A DNA stretch of 64,000 bases from CAVTGO01 sp963734275 (lineage in GTDB: Bacteria > Actinomycetota > UBA4738 > HRBIN12). Location of the stretch: contig CAVTGO010000002.1 in NCBI GenBank assembly GCA_963734275.1, positions 173,313 through 237,312 of the forward strand, given 5' to 3'. Numbering within the stretch: position 1 is the first letter of the stretch; each line of letters opens with the position of its first letter. The notes under the pieces were generated by a model. It was not told where the DNA came from. It did no database searches and saw nothing but the letters and a program-made list of their open reading frames with translations. The position numbers were made by a program, and so were the translations under genes. Positions 16,753 to 25,495 of the stretch are shown here, one piece after another.

Positions 16753-17573
16753 GGGCGCTTCGGGAACCTCGAGAAGTCCGGGTCGCGCTTGTCCACGAAC
16801 GCGTCCCGTCCCTCCTGCGCCTCGTCGGTCATGTAGTAGAGGAGGGTCGCGTCGCCGGCGAGCTGCTGCACGCCCGCGAGGCCGTCGGTTCCGGCGTTGA
16901 TCCCGGCCTTCAGCAGGCGCAAGGCGAGCGGGCTCATGCCGAGCATCTCGCGACACCACGCGACGGTCTCCTCCTCGAGCCCGTCGAGCGGGACGACCGC
17001 GTTCACCAGGCCCCAGCCCAGCGCGGTGGCCGCGTCGTACTGGCGGCACAGGAACCAGATCTCCTTCGCGCGCTTCTCGCCGATCTGACGCGCCAGCAGG
17101 TTGATGCCGTATCCGCCGTCGAACGAACCCACTTTGGGTCCGGTCTGCCCGAACCGAGCGTTGTCCGCCGCGATCGTCAGGTCGCAGCACAGGTGCAGGA
17201 CGTGGCCGCCGCCGATCGCATACCCGGCGACCATCGCCACCACGGGCTTCGGCAGCCGCCGGATCTGGATCTGCAGGTCGAGCACGTTCAACCGCCCGAT
17301 CCCCCGCTCGTCCGCGTAACCGTCGTCGCCGCGGACCTTCTGGTCGCCGCCACTGCAGAACGCGTCGGGTCCCTCGCCGGTCAAGATGACGACCCCCACG
17401 GCGGGGTCGTCGCGCGCGGTCTCGAACCCCTGCGAGAGCTCGCGCACCGTGAGCGGACGGAAGGCGTTCCGGACCTCCGGCCGGGCGATCGTCAGCTTCG
17501 CGATGCCCTCGGCGGTCTCGTACCGGATGTCCGTGAACTCGCCGGCCGGCTGCCAGGCGGGGCTCGAATCCAT
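16749..17573 (-). CDS. menB: 1,4-dihydroxy-2-naphthoyl-CoA synthase (MenB)
   Basis: 274 residues, crotonase fold. It closes the naphthoate ring from o-succinylbenzoyl-CoA. MenB-specific marks are RPEVRNAFRPLTVRELSQ, FCSGGDQKVRGDDGY, AGYAIGGGHVLHLCCDLTIA and GPKVGSFDGGYG, with the CRQY and AVVPLDGLE segments later. Upstream TTG and GTG codons are also in frame, but ATG at 17573 has AGGAG nine bases ahead, so it is the likely start. It is the first gene of the minus-strand men unit, divergent from menE. Confidence 0.94.
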   Translation of the reverse strand: MDSSPAWQPAGEFTDIRYETAEGIAKLTIARPEVRNAFRPLTVRELSQGFETARDDPAVGVVILTGEGPDAFCSGGDQKVRGDDGYADERGIGRLNVLDLQIQIRRLPKPVVAMVAGYAIGGGHVLHLCCDLTIAADNARFGQTGPKVGSFDGGYGINLLARQIGEKRAKEIWFLCRQYDAATALGWGLVNAVVPLDGLEEETVAWCREMLGMSPLALRLLKAGINAGTDGLAGVQQLAGDATLLYYMTDEAQEGRDAFVDKRDPDFSRFPKRP

Positions 17574-17613
17574 GACCACCAACTCCTAGAGCGTACACTC
17601 GAACGGTTCCGGC

Positions 17614-17619
17614 TAGCCT
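17614..17619 (+). promoter_or_regulatory. -10 element for menE (leaderless)
   Basis: TAGCCT ends 7 bases before the GTG of menE, within the 53-base divergent gap between menB and menE. Confidence 0.5.
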
Positions 17620-17626
17620 ATCCGAC

Positions 17627-18811
17627 GTGAGCGCCCTCGAGCACGTCGGACTCCATGCCGGGGACCTCGTCGCGGTGGCCCTGGAGCCCGGCCCCGCATG
17701 GCTCGACGTCGTCCGCGAGGCCTGGGAGGCGGACGCGGCCGTCTTCCCGGTGGACCTGCGGCTTCCGACCGCCGAGAGCGCTCAACTCCTCGGGCGAGCA
17801 CTGCCAACCGTCGTGCTCGACCGAGGCGGCGCCCGCCGGGTCGAGGGCGTCGAGGAGGACCCGCGCGTCGCCCTCGTGGTCCATACGAGCGGCACCGGCG
17901 GTGAGCCGAAGCTCGTGCAGTTCGAGCGCCAGGCGATCGACGCGGCGGTTGCGGCGTCGGCGTTCGCGCTGGAGGCCACGCCGCACGATCGGTGGATCTG
18001 CTGCCTCCCACTGGCGCACGTCGGCGGGCTGCTCGTGTTGCTGCGAGGCCTCCTGCTCGGTGCGCCGGTGAGCGTGCACGCGGGATTCGACCCCGCGGCG
18101 ATCGCCGCCGAGCCGGATGCGGCGTTCGTGTCGCTCGTCCCGACGATGCTCGTCCGCCTCCTCGATCATGGTGTCGACGCGTCGCGGTTCCGCGCCATCC
18201 TCGTCGGCGGCGCGCACCTGACCCCCGAGACCCGGGACCGCGCAGAGGGCTCCGGCGCCAGGGTGATCGAGACCTACGGCCTGACCGAGAGCGGCGGCGG
18301 CGTGGTCTACGACGGGTTCCCGCTCCCGGGCATCCAGACGCGCATCGATGCCGACGGTGGGATCGAGCTCCGCGGACCGACGGTGATGCTCGGCTACCGC
18401 TTCGACCCCCAGGCGACGGCAGCGGCCTTCACGGCCGACGGGTGGCTGCGTCCGGGGGACGCCGGCGAGATCGACCGCGACGGGCGGCTCCACGTCGTCG
18501 GGCGCATCGACGACCTCATCAACAGCGGCGGCGAGAAGGTGTGGCCGCGCGAGGTCGAGCGGGTCCTGCTGGACCACCCGAAGGTTGCCGAGGTGGCCGT
18601 CGGCGGGCGCCAGGACCCGGAGTGGGGCCAGCGGGTCGTCGCCTGGGTGGTCCCCGACGACCCCGCCGATCCCCCCACGCTCGAGGAGCTCCGAGCCTTC
18701 GGGGCCGAGGACCTCGCCAGCCACAAGTCCCCCCGCGAACTGGTCCTGGTCGACGAGCTCCCGCGGACCTTCACCGGCAAGCTGCGCCGCGCTGCGCTGG
18801 GCTCGGAGTAA
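17627..18811 (+). CDS. menE: o-succinylbenzoate-CoA ligase (MenE-like)
   Basis: 394 residues, ANL acyl-adenylate family. It activates o-succinylbenzoate with CoA. The phosphate loop is HTSGTGGEPKLVQF at about 87-100. Also seen are ETYGLTESGGGVVYDG, the hinge region GRIDDLINSGGEKVWPREVE, and the C-terminal lysine in TFTGKLRR. It is short for the ANL family because the N-terminal domain is trimmed, as in other actinobacterial MenE. The assignment rests on the men neighbours. GTG at 17627 follows a TAGCCT box by 7 bases. Confidence 0.88.
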   Translation: MSALEHVGLHAGDLVAVALEPGPAWLDVVREAWEADAAVFPVDLRLPTAESAQLLGRALPTVVLDRGGARRVEGVEEDPRVALVVHTSGTGGEPKLVQFERQAIDAAVAASAFALEATPHDRWICCLPLAHVGGLLVLLRGLLLGAPVSVHAGFDPAAIAAEPDAAFVSLVPTMLVRLLDHGVDASRFRAILVGGAHLTPETRDRAEGSGARVIETYGLTESGGGVVYDGFPLPGIQTRIDADGGIELRGPTVMLGYRFDPQATAAAFTADGWLRPGDAGEIDRDGRLHVVGRIDDLINSGGEKVWPREVERVLLDHPKVAEVAVGGRQDPEWGQRVVAWVVPDDPADPPTLEELRAFGAEDLASHKSPRELVLVDELPRTFTGKLRRAALGSE

Positions 18812-18866
18812 AGCGGAATAGGCTCCGGTTATCCTCGGTGGAGGGACATCGGTCCCGGTCGGAGCT

Positions 18867-19808
18867 GTGATGGAAGAGCGGGTGGAAGAGCGCGACGTCG
18901 TCGTCCTCGGATCCGGTCCGGCCGGCTACACGGCCGCGCTATACGCGGCGAGGGCGAACCTGAAGCCCCTGGTCCTCAAGGGCCTCGAGGCCGGTGGCCA
19001 GCTGATGCTCACCACCGACGTCGAGAACTACCCGGGGTTCGCCGACGGGATCCTCGGGCCTGAGCTGATGGACGCCATGGAGAAGCAGGCGTCCCGGTTC
19101 GAGGCCGAGATCGTCGCGCAGAGCGCCACGGAGGTCGACCTGTCCGCCCGGCCGTTCGGGGTCTGGGCCGGCGACCATGAGTGGCGGGCCCGGACGCTGA
19201 TCGTCGCCACGGGCGCCAGCGCGAAGTGGCTCGGCGTCCCCGGCGAGGAGCAGCTCCGAGGCCGCGGCGTGAGCGCCTGCGCCACCTGCGACGGCTTCTT
19301 CTTCCGCGACCGCGAGCTGGTGGTCGTCGGCGGGGGCGACACCGCGATGGAGGAGGCGACGTTCCTCACGAAGTTCGCGAGCAAGGTGACGATCGTCCAC
19401 CGGCGTGACGAGTTCCGCGCCTCGAAGATCATGCAGGAGCGCGCCCTCGCGAACCCCAAGATCGAGGTGATCTGGAACTCGGTCGTCGAGGAGATCCTCG
19501 GCGACGGCGCGGTCAGCGGCGTGCGGATCGCGGGGGCGGGCGAGACCACCGAGCTGAAGACCGACGGGGTCTTCGTCGCGATCGGCCACACGCCGAATAC
19601 CTCCCTCCTCACGGGCAAGGTCGACCTGACCGACGGCGGCTACGTGGTCATCGAGGAGCCGACGACAAGGACGAGCGTGCCGGGCGTGTTCGCGGCGGGC
19701 GATGTCACCGACGTGATCTACCGTCAGGCGGTCACCGCTGCGGGACAGGGATGCAAGGCCGCGATGGACGCGGAGCGGTTCCTAGAGGACGAGGCCCACT
19801 CGGCCTGA
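18867..19808 (+). CDS. trxB: thioredoxin reductase
   Basis: 313 residues. An FAD/NADPH enzyme that reduces thioredoxin in the cytoplasm. It shows the FAD motif VLGSGPAGYTAALYAARA, the redox centre CATC (in SACATCDGFFF), the NADPH motif VVGGGDTAMEEATFLTKFA, and the C-terminal GVFAAGDVTDVIYRQAVTAAGQG. GTG at 18867 with a weak GGAG just upstream, or ATG at 18870, may start it. It is followed by trxA 42 bases on, as in Mycobacterium trxB2-trxC. Confidence 0.96.
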   Translation: MMEERVEERDVVVLGSGPAGYTAALYAARANLKPLVLKGLEAGGQLMLTTDVENYPGFADGILGPELMDAMEKQASRFEAEIVAQSATEVDLSARPFGVWAGDHEWRARTLIVATGASAKWLGVPGEEQLRGRGVSACATCDGFFFRDRELVVVGGGDTAMEEATFLTKFASKVTIVHRRDEFRASKIMQERALANPKIEVIWNSVVEEILGDGAVSGVRIAGAGETTELKTDGVFVAIGHTPNTSLLTGKVDLTDGGYVVIEEPTTRTSVPGVFAAGDVTDVIYRQAVTAAGQGCKAAMDAERFLEDEAHSA

Positions 19809-19850
19809 TCCGCCCGAGGGATCGAGACGACGGAGCGAAGGAGGAGCCAC

Positions 19851-20180
19851 GTGGCGATGATCGGTGACGTGACGGACGGCGACTTCGAGGAGCTCGTGCT
19901 GAAGGCGGCGGGCCCGGTCCTCGTGGACTTCTGGGCCGAATGGTGCGTGCCATGCCATATGGTCTCACCGGTGGTGGAGGAGATCGGCCGCGACAAGGGC
20001 GAGACGCTCCACGTGGCCAAACTCAACATCGACGAGAACCCGGACGTCACCCGCAAGTACGGCGTGATGAGCATCCCCACCCTGATGCTGTTCATGGCGG
20101 GCGAGGAGACCACGCGGGTCGTCGGCGCTCGCGGCAAGGATGCCCTGCTCAAGGAGATCGATCCGCACCTCGCCGACTAG
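19851..20180 (+). CDS. trxA: thioredoxin with a WCVPC active site
   Basis: 109 residues. Thioredoxin fold with VLVDFWAEWCVPCHMVSPVV and the cis-proline loop SIPTLMLF. The active site reads WCVPC rather than the usual WCGPC. A residue change between the cysteines is known to shift the redox potential of thioredoxins, so it may differ from the classic protein. GTG at 19851 has AGGAGG six bases upstream. It is next to trxB and probably forms its redox pair. Confidence 0.94.
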   Translation: MAMIGDVTDGDFEELVLKAAGPVLVDFWAEWCVPCHMVSPVVEEIGRDKGETLHVAKLNIDENPDVTRKYGVMSIPTLMLFMAGEETTRVVGARGKDALLKEIDPHLAD

Positions 20181-20226
20181 CCACGCGCGGGTTGCCGCCT
20201 CGGCTCGCGGCACGGAGACTCGGCGG

Positions 20227-21240
20227 GTGGAGGTGATCCGGAGGGGGGCGCGGGGCGAGGCGGTCCGCGACGTGCAGCGCCGGCTGCTCACGGCGGGGCT
20301 GCGCGTGACCCCCGAGGAGCTCGAGGGTTCGTTCGGCGCCTCCACCGAATCGGCCGTCCGCGAGTTCCAGCAGCGACGGGGGCTCCCCGCGGACGGACTC
20401 GTCGGCACCGACACGTGGAGCCAGCTCGTCGAGGCCGGCTACCGGCTCGGGGACCGAACCCTGTACCTGCGCTCCCCCGCGTTCCGCGGCGACGACGTAC
20501 GGGAGCTCCAGCGCATGCTGAACGCGCTCGGCTTCGACGCCGGCAAGCAGGACGGCCTGTTCGGGCGCCGGACGGCGCAGGGAGTGATGGAGTTCCAGCG
20601 CAACGTCGCCGCGAAGGTCGACGGCATCGTCGGCCTGGACACGGTCCGCGCGATCGAGCGGATGCGCCCGGCACCCGAGGGCGTCAGCCGCGCCGTCGTG
20701 CGGGAAGAGGAGACGGCGCGTCACATGTCGGCCACGCTCGCCGGCTCGGTCGTCGCGATCGACGTCGCCGAAGGGGCGGCCGATGCGGCCGGCGCCGTCG
20801 AAGCGTCAGGCGGCGTCGCGTCCGCTGTCGCCGAGGAGCTCCGGCGGCGCGGCGCGCTCCCGCTCGCCCTCCACGGCGACGGCGACGCGACACCCGGCGT
20901 GAGCGAACGCGCGAAGCGGGCGAACGCGAACGAAGCCGTGGCCTGTATCTCGGTCGCGGTGACGCAAGGCGCGCGGGTGGCGACCTGCGCGTACTACGGC
21001 ACGCCGACGACGCACTCGCCGATGGGCCTTCGCCTGGCTGAGAGCATCCACGCGGCGCTGATCGGTGCGAGGTCGGCCGGCGTCGTGCCGGGCGGAGGCG
21101 TTCACGCGATGTCGATCGCGATCCTGCGGGAGACCCGGATGCCGGCGGTCCAGGTCGAGACCGGTGAGGTCCGCCCGGAGCTGACGGCCCGGGCGATCGT
21201 CGACGGGATCGAAGCGTACCTCGGGGCCGGTCCCGGCTAG
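20227..21240 (+). CDS. cwlM: CwlM-like peptidoglycan regulator (degenerate amidase)
   Basis: 337 residues with no signal peptide. Two peptidoglycan-binding-1 repeats lie at about 1-70 and 78-145, followed by an Amidase_3-type domain at 172-332. The zinc ligand sites of that domain appear lost: the first motif, normally with a His after DPGH, reads AIDVAEGAADAAGA, and the usual ISIHAN reads CISVAV. The last catalytic Glu is kept in QVETGE. Mycobacterial CwlM, at the same place after trxC, is a cytoplasmic regulator of MurA rather than a hydrolase; the same role is inferred here. Start GTG at 20227 is the likeliest; a second GTG follows at 20233. Confidence 0.87.
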   Translation: MEVIRRGARGEAVRDVQRRLLTAGLRVTPEELEGSFGASTESAVREFQQRRGLPADGLVGTDTWSQLVEAGYRLGDRTLYLRSPAFRGDDVRELQRMLNALGFDAGKQDGLFGRRTAQGVMEFQRNVAAKVDGIVGLDTVRAIERMRPAPEGVSRAVVREEETARHMSATLAGSVVAIDVAEGAADAAGAVEASGGVASAVAEELRRRGALPLALHGDGDATPGVSERAKRANANEAVACISVAVTQGARVATCAYYGTPTTHSPMGLRLAESIHAALIGARSAGVVPGGGVHAMSIAILRETRMPAVQVETGEVRPELTARAIVDGIEAYLGAGPG

Positions 21241-21347
21241 CCCGCCGCGCGGCGGCGTCCGACGAGGAGCATGAGGCCGCCGAGCACCACCCCGAGGCCG
21301 AAGGCCCTGGCGGCGCGCCGGAGCTCCTCGGGAGCGGGAGGCCGCAT
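21237..21347 (-). CDS. possible 36-residue membrane peptide
   Basis: A short frame from ATG at 21347 encodes a basic head, one helix (AFGLGVVLGGLMLLVG) and a basic tail RRRAAG. Its stop overlaps the cwlM stop tail to tail by 4 bases. Coding is uncertain; the helix flanked by arginines is the only support. Confidence 0.4.
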   Translation of the reverse strand: MRPPAPEELRRAARAFGLGVVLGGLMLLVGRRRAAG

Positions 21348-21385
21348 GCGGGTATCGTAGCCGCCGCCCGACGGGAGCCCGGACG

Positions 21386-22339
21386 ATGCGATCCAGCCTC
21401 ATGCTCGAAGGTCAGGAAGGTGTCACCTGGGAACGCTGGCTCGCGGTCGCCCTGGCCGCCGAGCGCCTGGGCTTCGAGAGCCTGTTCACCTCGGACCACT
21501 ACCTCTCGGTGACGGGCGCCGCCGGCCGCGGCTCGAACGACGCGTGGACGATCCTCGCGGCCCTGGCCGCGCGGACCGAGCGGCTGCGGCTCGGCACGAT
21601 GGTCTCGCCCGTGACGTTCCGCCATCCGACCGTGCTCGCCAAGATCGCCGCCACGGTCGACCGGATCTCGGGCGGTCGCGTGGAGCTCGGCATGGGTGCG
21701 GGCTGGTGGGAAGCCGAGCATCGCTCCCACGGCTTCCCGTTCCCTCCCGCGTCCGAGCGGATGGACGTGCTCGAGGAGCAACTCCAGATCGTGCACGGCC
21801 TGTTCACGCAGGAGCGCTTCTCGTTCGAGGGCCGCCACTACCGGCTGGAGGACTGTGCATTCGCGTTCAAGCCGGTCCAGGAACCGCACCCGCCGATCGT
21901 CCTCGGGGGCGACGGCGGACCACGGGGCGCCCGGCTGGTCGCCCGGTTCGCCGACGAGTTCAACACGGTCGGTGGGACGCCGGAGGAGGTCGAGGAACGC
22001 TTCCATCGCGTGCGCGCCGCGGTCGACGCCGAGGGCCGCGACCAGGCGAGCGTGACGACGTCGCTGATGACGTGGGTGATCGTCGGCGCCGACGAGTCCG
22101 AGTTCCGCGGGCGGGTCGAGGTGGCGCGTTCGCGAGACCCGAGGGCCGGACCGTTCGACGCGTACCTCGACGACCTCATGAAGGACTGCATCGTCGGGAC
22201 CCCCGAGCGCGCCGCCGAGCGCCTATCCGAGTACGCCGCGGCCGGGGTCCAGCGGATCGTCCTCAACCACGAGCTGATCGACGACATCGACATGCTCGAG
22301 CTGCTCGGGGCCGAGATCCTGCCCAGGGTCGAGGGCTGA
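21386..22339 (+). CDS. LLM-class F420-dependent oxidoreductase
   Basis: 317 residues, luciferase-like monooxygenase fold of the F420-using subgroup. Seen: LEGQEGVTWERWLAVALAAE, FTSDHYLSVTGAAGRGSNDA, LGTMVSPVTFRHPTVLAKIA and VELGMGAGWWEAEHRSHG. The substrate is unknown. Presence of such proteins points to an organism that makes coenzyme F420, common in Actinomycetota. ATG at 21386 has a GGGAG upstream and a TATCGT box further back. Convergent with parB. Confidence 0.86.
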   Translation: MRSSLMLEGQEGVTWERWLAVALAAERLGFESLFTSDHYLSVTGAAGRGSNDAWTILAALAARTERLRLGTMVSPVTFRHPTVLAKIAATVDRISGGRVELGMGAGWWEAEHRSHGFPFPPASERMDVLEEQLQIVHGLFTQERFSFEGRHYRLEDCAFAFKPVQEPHPPIVLGGDGGPRGARLVARFADEFNTVGGTPEEVEERFHRVRAAVDAEGRDQASVTTSLMTWVIVGADESEFRGRVEVARSRDPRAGPFDAYLDDLMKDCIVGTPERAAERLSEYAAAGVQRIVLNHELIDDIDMLELLGAEILPRVEG

Positions 22340-22381
22340 TCGCCTCTCCTACCCGCGTCGCCGCGATCGTCTACAGCCCCC

Positions 22382-22403
22382 AAACCTTGCGCTGCAAGGG
22401 TTT
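22382..22403. terminator. hairpin between the converging oxidoreductase and parB genes
   Basis: AAACCTTGC, a GCT loop, then GCAAGGGTTT: a stem with one bulged base between two convergent stop codons. Flanking A and T runs on the two arms would serve both directions. Probably a bidirectional terminator. Confidence 0.55.
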
Positions 22404-22416
22404 CAAGGGCGCCGAG

Positions 22417-23295
22417 CTACTCGGGCGCGAGCCCGGGGCCGGAGCCGATGATCTCGGAGACGATGCGCTCGAGGTCGTCCGCGGATCCGAACTCGACGAC
22501 GATCCTGCCGCGCTTGCGTCCCATCTGGATCGTGACCCGGGTCGCGAGCTGCTCCGACAGGATCTCCTCGACCTCGGCCAGGGCGCTCTCCGGCGCCGAG
22601 ACCGCGGCCGCCGGCGTCGGCCGACCCTGCGTCGCGGGGTGCTCGAGATAGTTACGGACGAGCTCCTCGACCTCGCGGACCGAGAGGTCCTCGGCGGCGA
22701 TCCGCAGCGCGAGCGTCGCCTGCGCCTCCCCGTCGACGAGCGAGAGCAGTGCGCGACCGTGGCCCGCCTGCATCTTGCCCTCGGCGACGAGCCGCTGTAC
22801 CTCGGGTGGCAGCTGGAGGAGCCGGATCGTGTTCGCGATGTGCGACCGGGACATCCCGAGGCGCTCGGCCAGGGTCTCCTGCTTGAGCCCGAGCTCCTCG
22901 AGGAGCTCGCGGAACGCCTCGGCGAGCTCGATCGGGTTGAGATCCTCGCGGTGGATGTTCTCGATCAGGGCCTCACGGAGGGACTCGGCGTCGTCGCTGT
23001 CGCGCACGACCGCCGGGATCGTCGCCAGGCCCGCGAGCTTGGCCGCGCGCAGCCGCCGCTCCCCCGCGATCAGCTCGAAGCCGCTCGCCGATTTGCGCAC
23101 CACGATCGGCTGGAGCACGCCGACCTCCTGGATCGACAAGGCGAGCGCCTCGAGCGCCCCGTCCTCGAACAGCGTCCGTGGCTGCCTCGGGTTGGGCGCG
23201 ACCGCGTCCACCGGGACCTCGAGGAGGCCCGCACCCTCCTCCACCGCGCCCGGGATCAGCGCGGATAGCCCTCGGCCCAACCCACCTCGCTTCAT
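22417..23295 (-). CDS. parB: chromosome partitioning protein ParB
   Basis: 292 residues. It binds parS near the origin and spreads by CTP-dependent clamp sliding. The two CTPase motifs are intact: GERRLRAA (78-85) and ENIHREDLNP (112-121). The HTH KQETLAERLGMSRSHIANTIR follows, and the C-terminal dimer domain closes the protein. The N-terminus MKRGGLGRGLSALIP is the usual ParA-contacting peptide. ATG at 23295 overlaps parA by 4 bases. One perfect parS lies 2.2 kb upstream. Confidence 0.96.
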   Translation of the reverse strand: MKRGGLGRGLSALIPGAVEEGAGLLEVPVDAVAPNPRQPRTLFEDGALEALALSIQEVGVLQPIVVRKSASGFELIAGERRLRAAKLAGLATIPAVVRDSDDAESLREALIENIHREDLNPIELAEAFRELLEELGLKQETLAERLGMSRSHIANTIRLLQLPPEVQRLVAEGKMQAGHGRALLSLVDGEAQATLALRIAAEDLSVREVEELVRNYLEHPATQGRPTPAAAVSAPESALAEVEEILSEQLATRVTIQMGRKRGRIVVEFGSADDLERIVSEIIGSGPGLAPE

Positions 23296-24887
23296 GCGTT
23301 CCCTCCTCTGCGGAACAGGCCCCTGCGCTTCCTGGGCGCCTCATCGGCCTCCGGTTCAGGTTCGGGCTGGGGATCGGCCGGTTGCGGCGCCTGCCCCTCG
23401 TCGATCACGATGACTCGCCCGGGCTCGGCCAGACCTCGAGGGTCCTCGGCGCCTCCAGCCGGCGGTGAGGTCTCGACGGACGCCGTCGCCATCTGGGCCT
23501 CAAGCGCCGCCTGAGCCTCCAGTTGGCGCACCCACTCCTCGGCGGGGCTGTCGCCCCGCGGCACGGTCTCGACCTCTGGTTCCGCGGACGCCTCGGGTGA
23601 TGTCGACGGCTCGGCTATGCTCACCGCGGGTTCGGGGGCCTCGGGCTCGACCTGGGGGCTGGGTGCCGTCACGGACTCCTCGACCTCAACTGCGTCCTGG
23701 ACCGGGGGCTCAGGCTCCGAGAGGTCCTCGGCCCGGTCTTCCACGGAGGGTGAGCTCGCCGGTACCTCGACGTCGCCCTCGGGTTCCCCCTCGACGACCG
23801 GTGGCAGCTCCTCGGGCTCGACCGGCGGCGCCAGCGGCACCTCGACCTCGTCCTCGACCTCGTTTCGCGGTCCGACGAGTGGCCTCGGTGCGCGGGCGAG
23901 GTCCTGCTCACCAGGCGGAGGCATGACCATGGTCGGGATCTCGTCCAGGACCGGCAGCGGGCCGTCGAGGGGTCCTCGGGCGGCCACCTCTTTCGCGAGG
24001 TCGCGGTAGCGTTCCGCGCCGCGGGACCGCGGGTCGTACACGGTGATCGGCTGGCCGAACCCGGGCGCCTCGGACAGGCGGACCGTCCTCGGGATGATGG
24101 TCTGGTAGACGCGCTCCCCGAAGTACTTGCGCACCTCCTCGACCACCTGCTCGGAGAGCCTGGTCCTCGGGTCGAACATCGTCATGACGATTCCCGTGAG
24201 GCGCAGACCGGGGTTCACGTTCTGCTGGACGAGCCGGACGTTGCGCAGGAGCTGGCCGAGGCCCTCGAGGGCGTAGTACTCGCATTGGATCGGCACGATG
24301 AGCTCCTCGGCCGCGGCCAGAGCGTTGACGGTCAGCAGGCCGAGCGACGGCGGGCAGTCCAAGAAGATGAAGTCGTAGGAGTCCTCCTTGAGCGGCTCGA
24401 GGGCCTTGCGGAGTCGGAGCTCGCGGGAGAACTGGCTGACGAGCTCGATCTCGGCGCCGGCCAGATCGATGGTCGAGGGGATCGCATGGAGGTTCTCGAC
24501 CGGCGTAGGCACGATCGCGCCGTCGATGGGCGCCTCGGCCGCCAGGACGTCGTACACCGTCACGTCGCGGGCTTCGTGACGGATCCCGAGGCCGGTGGAA
24601 GCGTTGCCTTGGGGGTCGAGGTCGACCACCAGCACCATGAAGCCGAGCTCTGCAAGGGACGCACCGAGACTCACCGCGGTCGTGCTCTTGCCCACGCCGC
24701 CCTTCTGATTGGCGATCGCGATCACACGCGCGCGTCGCGTTGCGGCGGGAGAGGGGTCCGGCGCCGGCTTGGGCCGGCGGGCACCAGTCGTCTTCTTCGC
24801 GGTCCGTGGAGCCGACTTCGCCCCCTGGGAGGCTGTCGTCGGCTTGGAGGACGAATGGACTGCCCGGGAGGGGCTGGGCTCGGTCAC
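23292..24887 (-). CDS. parA: chromosome partitioning ATPase ParA with long extra tails
   Basis: 531 residues, about twice the usual size. Residues about 53-304 are a normal ParA: deviant Walker A KGGVGKST (62-69), DLDPQGNASTGLG, FIFLDCPPSLGLLTVNAL, and a DNA-binding C-terminal helix region. Residues 1-52 are a basic Ser/Thr/Ala/Lys-rich head. Residues about 305-531 are an acidic Pro/Glu-rich, low-complexity tail that ends in a basic patch (RKRRGLFRRGG). The tail is real coding sequence, since it keeps the frame and ends 4 bases inside parB. Its role is unknown, possibly polar anchoring. GTG at 24887 overlaps the rsmG stop. Confidence 0.92.
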   Translation of the reverse strand: MTEPSPSRAVHSSSKPTTASQGAKSAPRTAKKTTGARRPKPAPDPSPAATRRARVIAIANQKGGVGKSTTAVSLGASLAELGFMVLVVDLDPQGNASTGLGIRHEARDVTVYDVLAAEAPIDGAIVPTPVENLHAIPSTIDLAGAEIELVSQFSRELRLRKALEPLKEDSYDFIFLDCPPSLGLLTVNALAAAEELIVPIQCEYYALEGLGQLLRNVRLVQQNVNPGLRLTGIVMTMFDPRTRLSEQVVEEVRKYFGERVYQTIIPRTVRLSEAPGFGQPITVYDPRSRGAERYRDLAKEVAARGPLDGPLPVLDEIPTMVMPPPGEQDLARAPRPLVGPRNEVEDEVEVPLAPPVEPEELPPVVEGEPEGDVEVPASSPSVEDRAEDLSEPEPPVQDAVEVEESVTAPSPQVEPEAPEPAVSIAEPSTSPEASAEPEVETVPRGDSPAEEWVRQLEAQAALEAQMATASVETSPPAGGAEDPRGLAEPGRVIVIDEGQAPQPADPQPEPEPEADEAPRKRRGLFRRGGNA

Positions 24888-25492
24888 TGACGGCCCATGA
24901 TAACCACGGGCCCCGAGCTTTCAAGCACGGGTCCTTCGAGGCGCCTCAGCGCGGCCTCGGCAGGCACGAGCGATGGATCGAAGCGCTCCCCACCGAAGTA
25001 GACGAGTCGGCCCCCGGGGCGAAGGAGCGGGGCCGCGAGGCGCCAGCTCTCGGCGGGCGAAGCGAACGCCCGGGCGAAGCAGAGGTCCACGGGTTCTCGC
25101 AGATCCTCGACCCTTCCGGGCAGGACCGAGGCATTGGCGATCCGGAGCGACTCGACGACCAGTTCGAGGAAGGCCGCCCGGCGTGGACGACGCTCGACGA
25201 GCGCCACCTGGAGCTCGGGCACCCCGATCGCCACGATCGCTCCGGGAAGGCCGGCGCCCGAGCCGAGGTCGTACGCGCTCCGGTCGTCCCGTTCAACGGC
25301 CGGGATCGCGCGAAGGCAATCGATCAGGTGACGCTCCCGAAGCCGCGGGAGGTCCGAGACGGCCACCAAGCCGAGGGGGACAGCACGGTCCCGCAGGAGG
25401 CCTTCGAACTTGACGAGCCTATCCTGGGCACCGAGCGGGAGCTCGATCCCAAGGACCGTAGCAGCCTCCTCGAACACGTCGCGGTCGCTCAT
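24884..25492 (-). CDS. rsmG: 16S rRNA (guanine-527-N7) methyltransferase RsmG (GidB)
   Basis: 202 residues. Methylates G527 of 16S rRNA with SAM. Seen: VSDLPRLRERHLIDCLRAI, the SAM motif YDLGSGAGLPGAIVAI, and a later CFARAFASPAE. ATG at 25492 has no ribosome binding site; the parS palindrome begins 4 bases before it, so translation initiation and ParB binding would compete for the same place. A nearby GTG five codons in is an alternative start. Overlaps parA by 4 bases. Confidence 0.92.
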   Translation of the reverse strand: MSDRDVFEEAATVLGIELPLGAQDRLVKFEGLLRDRAVPLGLVAVSDLPRLRERHLIDCLRAIPAVERDDRSAYDLGSGAGLPGAIVAIGVPELQVALVERRPRRAAFLELVVESLRIANASVLPGRVEDLREPVDLCFARAFASPAESWRLAAPLLRPGGRLVYFGGERFDPSLVPAEAALRRLEGPVLESSGPVVIMGRQ

Positions 25493-25495
25493 CGA

